Of a stretch of 34,931 nt of DNA, positions 18,005 to 24,598 are shown one piece after another. The stretch's first letter is position 1. Each line of letters opens with the position of its first letter. The stretch is from NCBI GenBank assembly GCA_944326945.1, contig CALVFY010000027.1, forward strand, positions 1 to 34,931, read 5' to 3'. The translations under genes were made by a program, and so were the position numbers. The notes below the pieces were generated by a model. The model had not been told where the DNA came from. It saw nothing but the letters and a program-made list of their open reading frames with translations, and ran no database searches. The DNA comes from an uncultured Rikenellaceae bacterium. Lineage in GTDB: Bacteria; Bacteroidota; Bacteroidia; Bacteroidales; Rikenellaceae.

Positions 18005-20321
18005 ATGTTCGAAATATACGTTGTTGATCGTATCGGCCGTCTTCCTGGCGGCTTGTTCCACTACGCGTCGATTGGGCGAGGGGGAGATGCTCTACACCGG
18101 AGTACGGAAAATGCAGATTACCGAAGCGGTCGATTCCACCGGTCGGGACGGAGCGGTTCCCGAAGATGTGATTTCGGTAGTGAAGGAACCTCTCTCCGTA
18201 GCCCCGAACAATACACTCTATTCTCCGTGGGTGCGTACACCTTTCCCGATGGGCCTTTGGGCCTATAACCATCTCTACACACCCAAGGAGAAGGGGATAA
18301 AACACTGGTTGTATGGTAAACTGGCCAAGGAACCCGTGCTGATTTCCCGGGTACAGCCCGAATTACGTTTGAAAGTGGTGGAGGAGTTGCTCGGAAATCA
18401 TGGCTATTTCGGTGCTGCGACCCGTTATGAAGCCTATCCCCGCAAACGTAATCCAAAGGCCGGACGAGTTGGCTATTGGGTTCATATTCCTTTGCCGTAT
18501 CATATAGATTCCATTTCGTATCTGAAAGTCGATGGATCGGCCGGTATGCTGATCGATAGTTTGAAGGCTTCGTCGTTGATCCGTAAGGGTATGCGTTACG
18601 ATTTGGACACTCTTGTCGCGGAACGTACCCGTCTTACGAACATCTTACGTAACAGGGGGTATTACTATTTTCGTCCGGAATACATAGAATATCAGGCCGA
18701 CACCACTCAAGGGGATCGACAGCTGGCCTTGCGGATGCGTCTGCGGCCAGGTGTACCTCCGGAGGTGTTGAACGCCTATCGAGTGGGGCAGGTGACTTTT
18801 TCTTTACGGAATGCCACTCCCGGACCTTGGGACACGATGCATCTTCGGCGGATGGAGGTCGATTATCAGAAACCGTTGCGTATCCGGCCTCGGGTGTTGA
18901 TGCGTGCCATAGAAGCCGAACCGGGTGATCTGCTTACGGTCGAGGCTCAGAATAAAGCTCAGACCAACCTCAATAAATTGGGCATTTTCCGTTATGTGAA
19001 TCTGAATGTCCCATCGGTAGATTCCCTGAAAGGAGCCGATTCGTTGAATGTGATGATCGATGCCGCTCTCGATAAACCTCTCGAAGCCGAACTGGAGGTG
19101 GATGTGTCTTCCAAATCGAATAGTTTTATCGGTCCGGGGGTGATATTTTCGTTGCGGCATAACAATCTTTTCCGGGGAGGCGAGGTGCTTACTCTCAAAC
19201 TCAACGGAAACTACGAATGGCAAACCGGTAGCCGCAGGCAGATAGACGGTACGAAGAGTTCGCTGCTTAATTCCTATGAGTTCGGATTGAACATGAGCCT
19301 GGGATTTCCTCGTTTGGCGCCTCGTTTCCTGGGACGGAGAACCCCCTATTCGAACCGGACAACTTTCCAGATGGGTGCCGACCTGATGAATCGTCCCGAT
19401 TTCTTTCATATGGTCTCTTTCAACGTGTCGGCTGGGTATGATTTCCAGACTTCTCCCTATAGCTTCCATTCGCTCAGTGTGCTGAAACTGGTCTACAACA
19501 GATTGTTGCATACGACGGCCTCTTTCGATCAGACCATGGATGAAAATCCGGCGATCGCTCTGAGTTTCCGCAATCAATTTATCCCTTCGGCATCGTATGT
19601 CTATACGTTTGATCGCTCTTATGGGGTTCGTCAGAAAGACCGTCTCTTTCTGCAGGTGTCGGCTACTTCGGCCGGTAACCTGCTCTGGGCTGCCATGGAG
19701 GCATTCGGGAAGAAGGGAAACAAGTATCTGTTCGGCAACCAGTTTTCGCAATTTCTCAAAGGAGTGGTGGAACTCAAGGAGTATCATCGTGTCGGACAGT
19801 TCAATACGCTGGCTTCCCGTCTGTTGGTCGGTGCCGGATGGGCTTATGGCAATGCGAGCGTGATGCCCTATAGCGAACAGTTCTATATTGGAGGAGCCAA
19901 CAGTATTCGAGCCTTTACGATCCGGTCGTTGGGCCCCGGCAGTTACCGTCCGCCCGAAAGCTCCACCAATCGTTATCTGGATCAGACGGGAAACTTCAAA
20001 CTTGAAGCCAATGTCGAATTCCGTTTCCGCATGATGGGACGTCTGAACGGAGCGATTTTTGTCGATGCAGGTAATATATGGTTGCTGGAGAACGATCCTC
20101 AGCGTCCGGGAGGGGTGCTTACGGCTAAAGGTTTCTTTAACGACATTGCTTTGGGAACGGGATTCGGCTTGCGCTATGACATCAGCTATCTGGTGCTTCG
20201 GGCCGATCTGGGAATTGGCATACATACCCCTTACCCGAATCCCGACAAGAGAGGTTATTACAACATTCCCAGTTTCAAGGATGGCCTTGGTTTTCATTTG
20301 GCGATCGGCTATCCCTTCTGA
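17997..20321 (+). CDS. tamL: TamL, lipoprotein TamA-like Omp85 protein
   Basis: A 774-residue outer-membrane Omp85 protein. The ATG at 17997 gives a lipoprotein signal, MNRCSKYTLLIVSAVFLAAC, with lipobox LAAC and Cys20, so the mature N-terminus would be acylated. This is the Bacteroidota TamL variant of TamA. Periplasmic POTRA domains fill about residues 30-400 (for example the PRVLMRAIEAEPGDLLTVEAQNK segment), and the C-terminal D15/Omp85 barrel fills about 400-774, ending in the usual Phe (GLGFHLAIGYPF). The L6 loop motif is present as GGANSIRAFTIRSLGPG (IRAF in place of VRGF). It overlaps tamB by 8 nt, supporting a TamB-TamL machine that assembles outer-membrane proteins or lipids. An ATG 45 nt upstream would hide the lipobox and was rejected. 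Confidence 0.93.
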   Translation: MNRCSKYTLLIVSAVFLAACSTTRRLGEGEMLYTGVRKMQITEAVDSTGRDGAVPEDVISVVKEPLSVAPNNTLYSPWVRTPFPMGLWAYNHLYTPKEKGIKHWLYGKLAKEPVLISRVQPELRLKVVEELLGNHGYFGAATRYEAYPRKRNPKAGRVGYWVHIPLPYHIDSISYLKVDGSAGMLIDSLKASSLIRKGMRYDLDTLVAERTRLTNILRNRGYYYFRPEYIEYQADTTQGDRQLALRMRLRPGVPPEVLNAYRVGQVTFSLRNATPGPWDTMHLRRMEVDYQKPLRIRPRVLMRAIEAEPGDLLTVEAQNKAQTNLNKLGIFRYVNLNVPSVDSLKGADSLNVMIDAALDKPLEAELEVDVSSKSNSFIGPGVIFSLRHNNLFRGGEVLTLKLNGNYEWQTGSRRQIDGTKSSLLNSYEFGLNMSLGFPRLAPRFLGRRTPYSNRTTFQMGADLMNRPDFFHMVSFNVSAGYDFQTSPYSFHSLSVLKLVYNRLLHTTASFDQTMDENPAIALSFRNQFIPSASYVYTFDRSYGVRQKDRLFLQVSATSAGNLLWAAMEAFGKKGNKYLFGNQFSQFLKGVVELKEYHRVGQFNTLASRLLVGAGWAYGNASVMPYSEQFYIGGANSIRAFTIRSLGPGSYRPPESSTNRYLDQTGNFKLEANVEFRFRMMGRLNGAIFVDAGNIWLLENDPQRPGGVLTAKGFFNDIALGTGFGLRYDISYLVLRADLGIGIHTPYPNPDKRGYYNIPSFKDGLGFHLAIGYPF

Positions 20322-20365
20322 GAAAAAATGTATAATATTCTGTTATCGGATATATGTTTTTTCGA

Positions 20366-20397
20366 TTTGCAGAAACGGATTCCATTCGATAATTTTG
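20366..20397 (+). promoter_or_regulatory. Promoter of mdh
   Basis: TTTG (20366-20369), a 20-nt spacer and TAATTTTG (20390-20397), both exact. The start point would be near 20404, about 17 nt before the ATG at 20421, which excludes the ATG at 20328. Confidence 0.8.
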
Positions 20398-20420
20398 TTT
20401 ACAATAAAATACAAACAGAG

Positions 20421-21428
20421 ATGGAAAAGAAATTTCTTACACACGAAAAACTGACCATTGTCGGGGCAGCTGGCATGATCGGTTCGAACATGGTGCAAAC
20501 AGCTCTGATGATGCGTCTTACACCTAACATCTGTGCCTATGATCCTTATGCTCCCGCCCTGGAAGGTGTTGCCGAGGAGATGCATCATTGCAGTTTCGAG
20601 GGTGTGAATCTTACCTATACCAGTGATGTGGGAGAGGCACTTTCCGGTGCTAAATATATTATTTCATCGGGTGGTGCGGCTCGCAAGGCGGGAATGACCC
20701 GCGAAGATCTGCTTAAAGGCAATGCCGAGATCGCCGCTCAGTTCGGTAAGGATATTCGTGCGTATTGTCCCGATGTAAAACATGTGGTGGTGGTCTTCAA
20801 TCCGGCCGATATTACGGGATTGATCGCCTTGATTCATGCCGGTATCGAACCTTCGCGACTCTCTACGTTGGCAGCTCTCGACAGTACGCGGTTGCAGACC
20901 GAGTTGGCTCGCTTTTTCGGAGTGACTCAGGATTCGGTGACCCATGCTCGTACCTACGGCGGGCATGGCGAACAGATGGCCGTTTTCGCTTCCGGAACGC
21001 AGATCGACGGTACGAACCTCGATTCGCTGATTGGTTCTTCGGTGCTCAGCGAGGCGCAGTGGGCCGAATTGCAGCAGCGTGTCATCCAGGGAGGTAAGCG
21101 TATCATCGAATTGCGTGGACGCTCTTCGTTCCAGAGTCCGGCCTATCTTTCCGTAGAGATGATTCGTGCTGCGATGGGCGGTGAGCCTTTCCGTTGGCCG
21201 GCCGGCGTGTATGTTTCGTGCGGCAAGTTCGATCATATTCTGATGGCGATGGATACTGCGATTACGGCAAACGGTGTGGAATATCAGGTTCCGCAGGGAA
21301 CGGCTCCGGAAATGGAGTCATTGGTTGCCAGCTATCATCATTTGTGTACCTTGCGCGATGAGGTGATCGAAATGGGGGTTATCCCTCCCGTAGAAAAGTG
21401 GACCGAATTGAACCCGTATTTGAAATAG
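20421..21428 (+). CDS. mdh: Malate dehydrogenase (NAD-dependent)
   Basis: A 335-residue cytoplasmic dehydrogenase of the lactate/malate family, interconverting malate and oxaloacetate. In Bacteroidales this serves the reductive branch leading to fumarate and succinate. It opens with a Rossmann motif, GAAGMIG (15-21), then Asp41 for NAD ribose binding, the FNPADITG segment (126-133), substrate Arg157 in LDSTRLQ and catalytic His182 in YGGHGEQM. The sequence closely resembles the Bacteroides enzyme of about 333 residues. It has its own strong promoter and ends at a bidirectional terminator shared with oxyR, so it is a single-gene unit. Confidence 0.93.
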   Translation: MEKKFLTHEKLTIVGAAGMIGSNMVQTALMMRLTPNICAYDPYAPALEGVAEEMHHCSFEGVNLTYTSDVGEALSGAKYIISSGGAARKAGMTREDLLKGNAEIAAQFGKDIRAYCPDVKHVVVVFNPADITGLIALIHAGIEPSRLSTLAALDSTRLQTELARFFGVTQDSVTHARTYGGHGEQMAVFASGTQIDGTNLDSLIGSSVLSEAQWAELQQRVIQGGKRIIELRGRSSFQSPAYLSVEMIRAAMGGEPFRWPAGVYVSCGKFDHILMAMDTAITANGVEYQVPQGTAPEMESLVASYHHLCTLRDEVIEMGVIPPVEKWTELNPYLK

Positions 21429-21452
21429 TGGTTGAATAGGCTGTCTGTCAAT

Positions 21453-21490
21453 AAAAAAGAGAGGTCTCAGCGACGAGACCTCTCTTTTTT
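21453..21490. terminator. Bidirectional terminator between mdh and oxyR
   Basis: A 16-bp perfect stem, AAAAAAGAGAGGTCTC (21453-21468) with its complement (21475-21490), and a 6-nt loop. The A-run and T-run on the two sides give a T-tail on either strand, fitting the two convergent genes. Its right end overlaps the last two bases of the oxyR stop codon. Confidence 0.9.
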
Positions 21491-22415
21491 ATATTTTGAT
21501 GGTGAATTTTCGTAGTCGTTCGTCCAGCATTTCTTGGGGAATGATGCTTTTTACAGTATCAGCCACGGCATTGAGCATCCGTTCGCGGATGAAATCGTGG
21601 CGGATGACGATCGAGATCTCTCTTACGGCCGGGGGATCGGTGATCGGGCGGACATTCCGGCGTTGTTCTTCACTCAGAAGACCGATGTGGAGTTCCGGAA
21701 TCACGGTGTAGCCTCCGTTGCGGTCGACGATCTTCACCAGTGTGTCGATGCTTCCGGCCTCGTAGGCTTGTTGCGTGAGGGCTTTTTCGTGACAGAAATT
21801 GAATACCTGATTACGGATACAGTGTCCCTCTTGCAGTACCCACAGATGCTCCAATGGCATATCGGAGGCAGACAAGGATTCTTTCTTGTATATGGCTTCC
21901 TGGGGGGAGACGTATGCGGCGAATTTTTCGTAATAGAGCGGAATGGTGAGAAAATCGGTTTCGGGCAGGGGGGTGGCCAGAATGGCCAGATCGGTCTCCG
22001 CGCGGCGGAGTTGGCCGATGATCACCGGAGTCCTCATTTCGTGTACATGGAGTTGTACGGCCGGATAGCGTGTCCGGAAGTGGTGTAGAAAATCGGGGAC
22101 CAGATAGGGGGATATTGTGGGAATGATGGCCAGGCGGAGTTCTCCGCTCAACGACTCTTTCTCCTGGGAGATGATCTCGTGCAGTCCGGCGATGTTGTTC
22201 AGAATGACTTGGGCTTGTCCGATCACGGCCTGTCCGATCGGAGAAGGTTCTACGGGATGTTTCGAACGGTCGAACAGCGTCACGCCTAATTCCTCCTCCA
22301 GTTTGAGAATCATGGCACTCAGGGTGGGCTGGGTGACGTTGCATTGTTCGGCCGCCTTGACAAAATGACGTTGGTGGGCCAGGGCTACGATATATTCCAG
22401 TTGTTGCAGAGTCAT
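21489..22415 (-). CDS. oxyR: OxyR, peroxide-sensing LysR-type regulator
   Basis: A 308-residue LysR-family activator. The winged helix-turn-helix is at about residues 1-60 (LEYIVALAHQRHFVKAAEQC; TQPTLSAMILKLEEELG) and the periplasmic-binding-like sensor domain at 90-300. The redox pair is intact: Cys199 and Cys208 in GHCIRNQVFNFC, the same residue numbers as in E. coli OxyR, so hydrogen peroxide sensing by a disulfide switch is well supported. The ATG at 22415 is chosen because the family starts MTLQQLEYI and a -7 element lies 20 nt upstream. It is divergent from a candidate small RNA and from sdaA. The classic targets (dps, catalase, ahpC) are not in this window. Confidence 0.95.
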   Translation of the reverse strand: MTLQQLEYIVALAHQRHFVKAAEQCNVTQPTLSAMILKLEEELGVTLFDRSKHPVEPSPIGQAVIGQAQVILNNIAGLHEIISQEKESLSGELRLAIIPTISPYLVPDFLHHFRTRYPAVQLHVHEMRTPVIIGQLRRAETDLAILATPLPETDFLTIPLYYEKFAAYVSPQEAIYKKESLSASDMPLEHLWVLQEGHCIRNQVFNFCHEKALTQQAYEAGSIDTLVKIVDRNGGYTVIPELHIGLLSEEQRRNVRPITDPPAVREISIVIRHDFIRERMLNAVADTVKSIIPQEMLDERLRKFTIKI

Positions 22416-22432
22416 TCTTATAGATTTTAGTA

Positions 22433-22444
22433 ATACAAATGTAT
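22433..22444. promoter_or_regulatory. oxyR -7 element within a dyad
   Basis: On the - strand TACATTTG (22443-22436) is an exact -7 match for oxyR; a TTTA rather than TTG stands about 20 nt upstream. The -7 is embedded in the dyad ATACA-AA-TGTAT (22433-22444), a plausible operator half for autoregulation, which is known for E. coli OxyR. The binding role is inference. Confidence 0.5.
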
Positions 22445-22453
22445 GAATTATAT

Positions 22454-22486
22454 TTTGAATAAATCGTTGTTGTGGAACTACTTTTG
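22454..22486 (+). promoter_or_regulatory. Promoter divergent from oxyR
   Basis: TTTG (22454-22457), a 21-nt spacer and TACTTTTG (22479-22486), an exact TAnnTTTG followed by CA. It points toward sdaA, with its predicted start near 22492, and lies only 10 bp from the oxyR -7 element on the opposite strand. Confidence 0.65.
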
Positions 22487-22491
22487 CATTC

Positions 22492-22568
22492 TTTCGAGAC
22501 GTTGGAAATTTTGTCAATGCGTTGAATGAGGGGGCGGTTGTTCTCAAAAGGGGAAGCCGCTCTTTTTT
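22492..22568 (+). ncRNA. Candidate OxyS-like small RNA (or attenuated sdaA leader)
   Basis: The interval starts about 6 nt after an exact -7 element and ends in a strong intrinsic terminator, predicting a transcript of roughly 77 nt. A 5' hairpin can form between ACGTTG (22499-22504) and CAA-TG-CGT (22515-22522), followed by a short purine-rich linker and the terminator stem. No protein-coding frame with a proper start and stop fits inside it. Its position, divergent from oxyR, copies the oxyR-oxyS arrangement of E. coli, but no sequence similarity to OxyS is claimed. The alternative is a leader of sdaA controlled by premature termination. I do not recognise a known RNA family. Confidence 0.5.
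22534..22568 (+). terminator. Intrinsic terminator upstream of sdaA
   Basis: An 11-bp stem with one bulged G (22534-22545 with 22550-22560), AAAA loop, then TC and six T (22563-22568). It works only on the + strand, so it cannot serve oxyR. It lies before sdaA and before a second promoter candidate, so something must be transcribed from the short interval to its left. Confidence 0.8.
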
Positions 22569-22585
22569 GTGAAAAATCGACGGTT

Positions 22586-22619
22586 TTTGTGTCGGATTTC
22601 CGCGAATCAGCTATCTTTA
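22586..22619 (+). promoter_or_regulatory. Candidate proximal promoter of sdaA
   Basis: TTTG (22586-22589), a 22-nt spacer and TATCTTTA (22612-22619; last base deviates from TAnnTTTG). The transcript would start about 16 nt before the sdaA ATG. It makes sdaA expression independent of the upstream terminator. Confidence 0.45.
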
Positions 22620-22641
22620 CAAGAATTTAAAAACGGATTGT

Positions 22642-23841
22642 ATGGAATCTCTTCGTGAATTATACAAAATCGGGCACGGGCCCTCGAGCAGTCATACTGT
22701 CGGACCGCAACGGGCCGCCGAACAGTTTTTGACCCGTTGTCCGGAAGCCGACTCGTTTCGTGTGACGCTTTACGGATCGTTGGCTGCTACCGGGAAAGGT
22801 CACATGACCGATGTGGCTATTCTTTCCGTATTGCAGCCCGTGGCACCGGTAGAGATTGTGTGGAAACCGTCCGAATTTTTGCCTTTTCATCCCAATGGCA
22901 TGAAATTCGAGGGACTGAAATCCGGAAAAACCGTGCAGGATTGGTTGATTTATAGTGTGGGAGGCGGTTCGTTGGCCAACGAGCAGACTCCTCCGCTCGA
23001 TAATTCGGTCTATCCCATGAGCCGGATCGCTGATATTCAGCATTGGTGTGAGGAAGGGGGACGGACCTATTGGGAATATGTGGAGGAGTGCGAGGGTTCT
23101 CAGATATGGGATTGGCTGAAAACCGTCTGGGAAGTGATGAAACGTTCCATTTCTGACGGTCTCAATAATGAAGGGGTGTTGCCCGGAGGATTGGGTGTAC
23201 GGCGTAAGGCGGCCACCTATATGGTCAAGGCTCGTGGCTATGCCGATGCGCTTCAGAGCCGGGGAAAGATTTATGCCTATGCCCTGGCCGTTTCGGAGGA
23301 GAATGCGGCCGGAGGGGAGATTGTGACTGCTCCCACCTGCGGGTCGAGCGGAGTGCTTCCTGCGGTGTTGTATCATCTGGCTACTTCGCGGGATTTCCTG
23401 GAGATACGCATCCTGCGGGCTTTGGCTACGGCCGGATTGTTCGGTAACGTGGTCAAGACCAATGCCTCCATTTCGGGAGCTGAGGTGGGATGTCAAGGTG
23501 AGGTCGGCGTGGCATGTGCCATGGCGGCCGCAGCGGCCTGTCAGTTGTTCGGAGGTACTCCTGCACAGATAGAATATGCCGCTGAGATGGCTCTCGAACA
23601 TCATTTGGGGCTGACATGCGATCCCGTATGCGGATTGGTGCAGATACCTTGTATCGAACGGAATGCGATTGCGGCCGCCCGGGCTTTCGATGCCAATATT
23701 TTCGCAACTTTTTCCGACGGACGCCATAGGGTGAGCTTCGACAAGGTGGTGGAGGTGATGAAGGAGACGGGGCACGATATTCCCAGTCTCTATAAGGAGA
23801 CCGCCGAGGGTGGATTGGCCCGTGAGTATTCCAAGAAGTAA
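22642..23841 (+). CDS. sdaA: L-serine dehydratase, single-chain 4Fe-4S type
   Basis: A 399-residue iron-sulfur L-serine ammonia-lyase converting L-serine to pyruvate and ammonia in the cytoplasm. The beta domain comes first (SSSHTVGPQRAA at about 15-27, typical of the family) and the catalytic alpha domain follows (APTCGSSGVLPA at 230-241). The likely cluster ligands are Cys284, Cys326 and Cys337 (VGCQGE, LTCDPVC, IPCIERN); their spacings of 42 and 11 residues equal those in the structurally characterised Legionella enzyme. The Fe-S cluster in this family is oxygen labile, which gives meaning to the divergent oxyR. A NUDIX gene follows after 23 nt, probably in the same transcript. Confidence 0.95.
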   Translation: MESLRELYKIGHGPSSSHTVGPQRAAEQFLTRCPEADSFRVTLYGSLAATGKGHMTDVAILSVLQPVAPVEIVWKPSEFLPFHPNGMKFEGLKSGKTVQDWLIYSVGGGSLANEQTPPLDNSVYPMSRIADIQHWCEEGGRTYWEYVEECEGSQIWDWLKTVWEVMKRSISDGLNNEGVLPGGLGVRRKAATYMVKARGYADALQSRGKIYAYALAVSEENAAGGEIVTAPTCGSSGVLPAVLYHLATSRDFLEIRILRALATAGLFGNVVKTNASISGAEVGCQGEVGVACAMAAAAACQLFGGTPAQIEYAAEMALEHHLGLTCDPVCGLVQIPCIERNAIAAARAFDANIFATFSDGRHRVSFDKVVEVMKETGHDIPSLYKETAEGGLAREYSKK

Positions 23842-23864
23842 CGCTCGGAGAGTAGCATAATGGT

Positions 23865-24494
23865 ATGGTCGCTAAAGAGAGTATTTTGGCAACGTTGAGA
23901 CTCTTTCGGAGTCTCTATCCGGAGCAGGAGGCGAGGTATCGTGAATTTTCGGAGTATGTGGAACATTGTCGTGGCGGGGCCTACTGTGATCGGAAAAATT
24001 GCCGGGGACATCTGACTGTCAGTGGATTTGTTTTTTCTCCCGACGGCGATCGGGTGCTGATGTTGCGACATCGGACATTGGGACGATGGCTGCAGCCGGG
24101 TGGTCACCTCGAACCGGATGATCGTTCGCTCACGGCCGCAGTCTATCGGGAAATCCGCGAGGAGACGGGACTTTCGACGGCCGATCTGGAGGCTTTATTC
24201 CCATGGCCGTCAGAAGGGACAGACCAGGCCGTGGTCTCGACCGGTGAGGAGTTGATCCCGATCGGACTGAACAGTCATCCTATTCCTGCCAATCCGATCA
24301 AGAATGAAGCGGAACATATCCATTACGATTTTCGATTCGCTTTTCGATATACGGGTGAACCCGATACGATTCATTACAGTGAGAGAGAGTCGGAAGGTTT
24401 TCGTTGGGTGGCACTCGATGAGTTGAGAAACAGTACCGATTTCGGAGAGGTGGTGTGTTGGATCGAGAAGCGAAATCGGATGTGGAAACGATGA
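23865..24494 (+). CDS. NUDIX hydrolase
   Basis: A 209-residue protein with a NUDIX fold at about residues 48-195. The NUDIX box runs GGHLEPDDRSLTAAVYREIR then EETGL (about 77-101), with one residue more than the strict GX5EX7REUXEEXGU spacing, a common variant with the metal-binding REIREE core intact. It would hydrolyse a nucleoside diphosphate linked to another group; the substrate cannot be read from sequence. The N-terminal 45 residues include two cysteines (GAYCDRKNC) that could be structural. It lies 23 nt after sdaA and has no promoter of its own that I can see. A 7-bp hairpin (24494-24519) follows its stop but lacks a good T-tail. Confidence 0.85.
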   Translation: MVAKESILATLRLFRSLYPEQEARYREFSEYVEHCRGGAYCDRKNCRGHLTVSGFVFSPDGDRVLMLRHRTLGRWLQPGGHLEPDDRSLTAAVYREIREETGLSTADLEALFPWPSEGTDQAVVSTGEELIPIGLNSHPIPANPIKNEAEHIHYDFRFAFRYTGEPDTIHYSERESEGFRWVALDELRNSTDFGEVVCWIEKRNRMWKR

Positions 24495-24546
24495 AAAGAG
24501 AGTGTATTTACCCTCTTTTGGGACATATTTTTCTGCCCGATCGTAT

Positions 24547-24576
24547 TTTGTTTTTCTATTCCTGCGTTTATTTTTG
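24547..24576 (+). promoter_or_regulatory. Promoter of the patatin-Omp85 gene
   Basis: TTTG (24547-24550), an 18-nt spacer and TATTTTTG (24569-24576), an exact -7 followed by CAGA. It lies 22 nt before the ATG at 24599 and supports that start over upstream in-frame options. Confidence 0.6.
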
Positions 24577-24598
24577 CAGAGTATCAAAAAATGCCTGT

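Noticed and set aside
16367..18061. 564-codon open frame on the - strand across tamB and the start of tamL
   Set aside because: It is antisense to two well-supported genes, rich in Arg, His and Ile without hydrophobic core patterns, and has no promoter.
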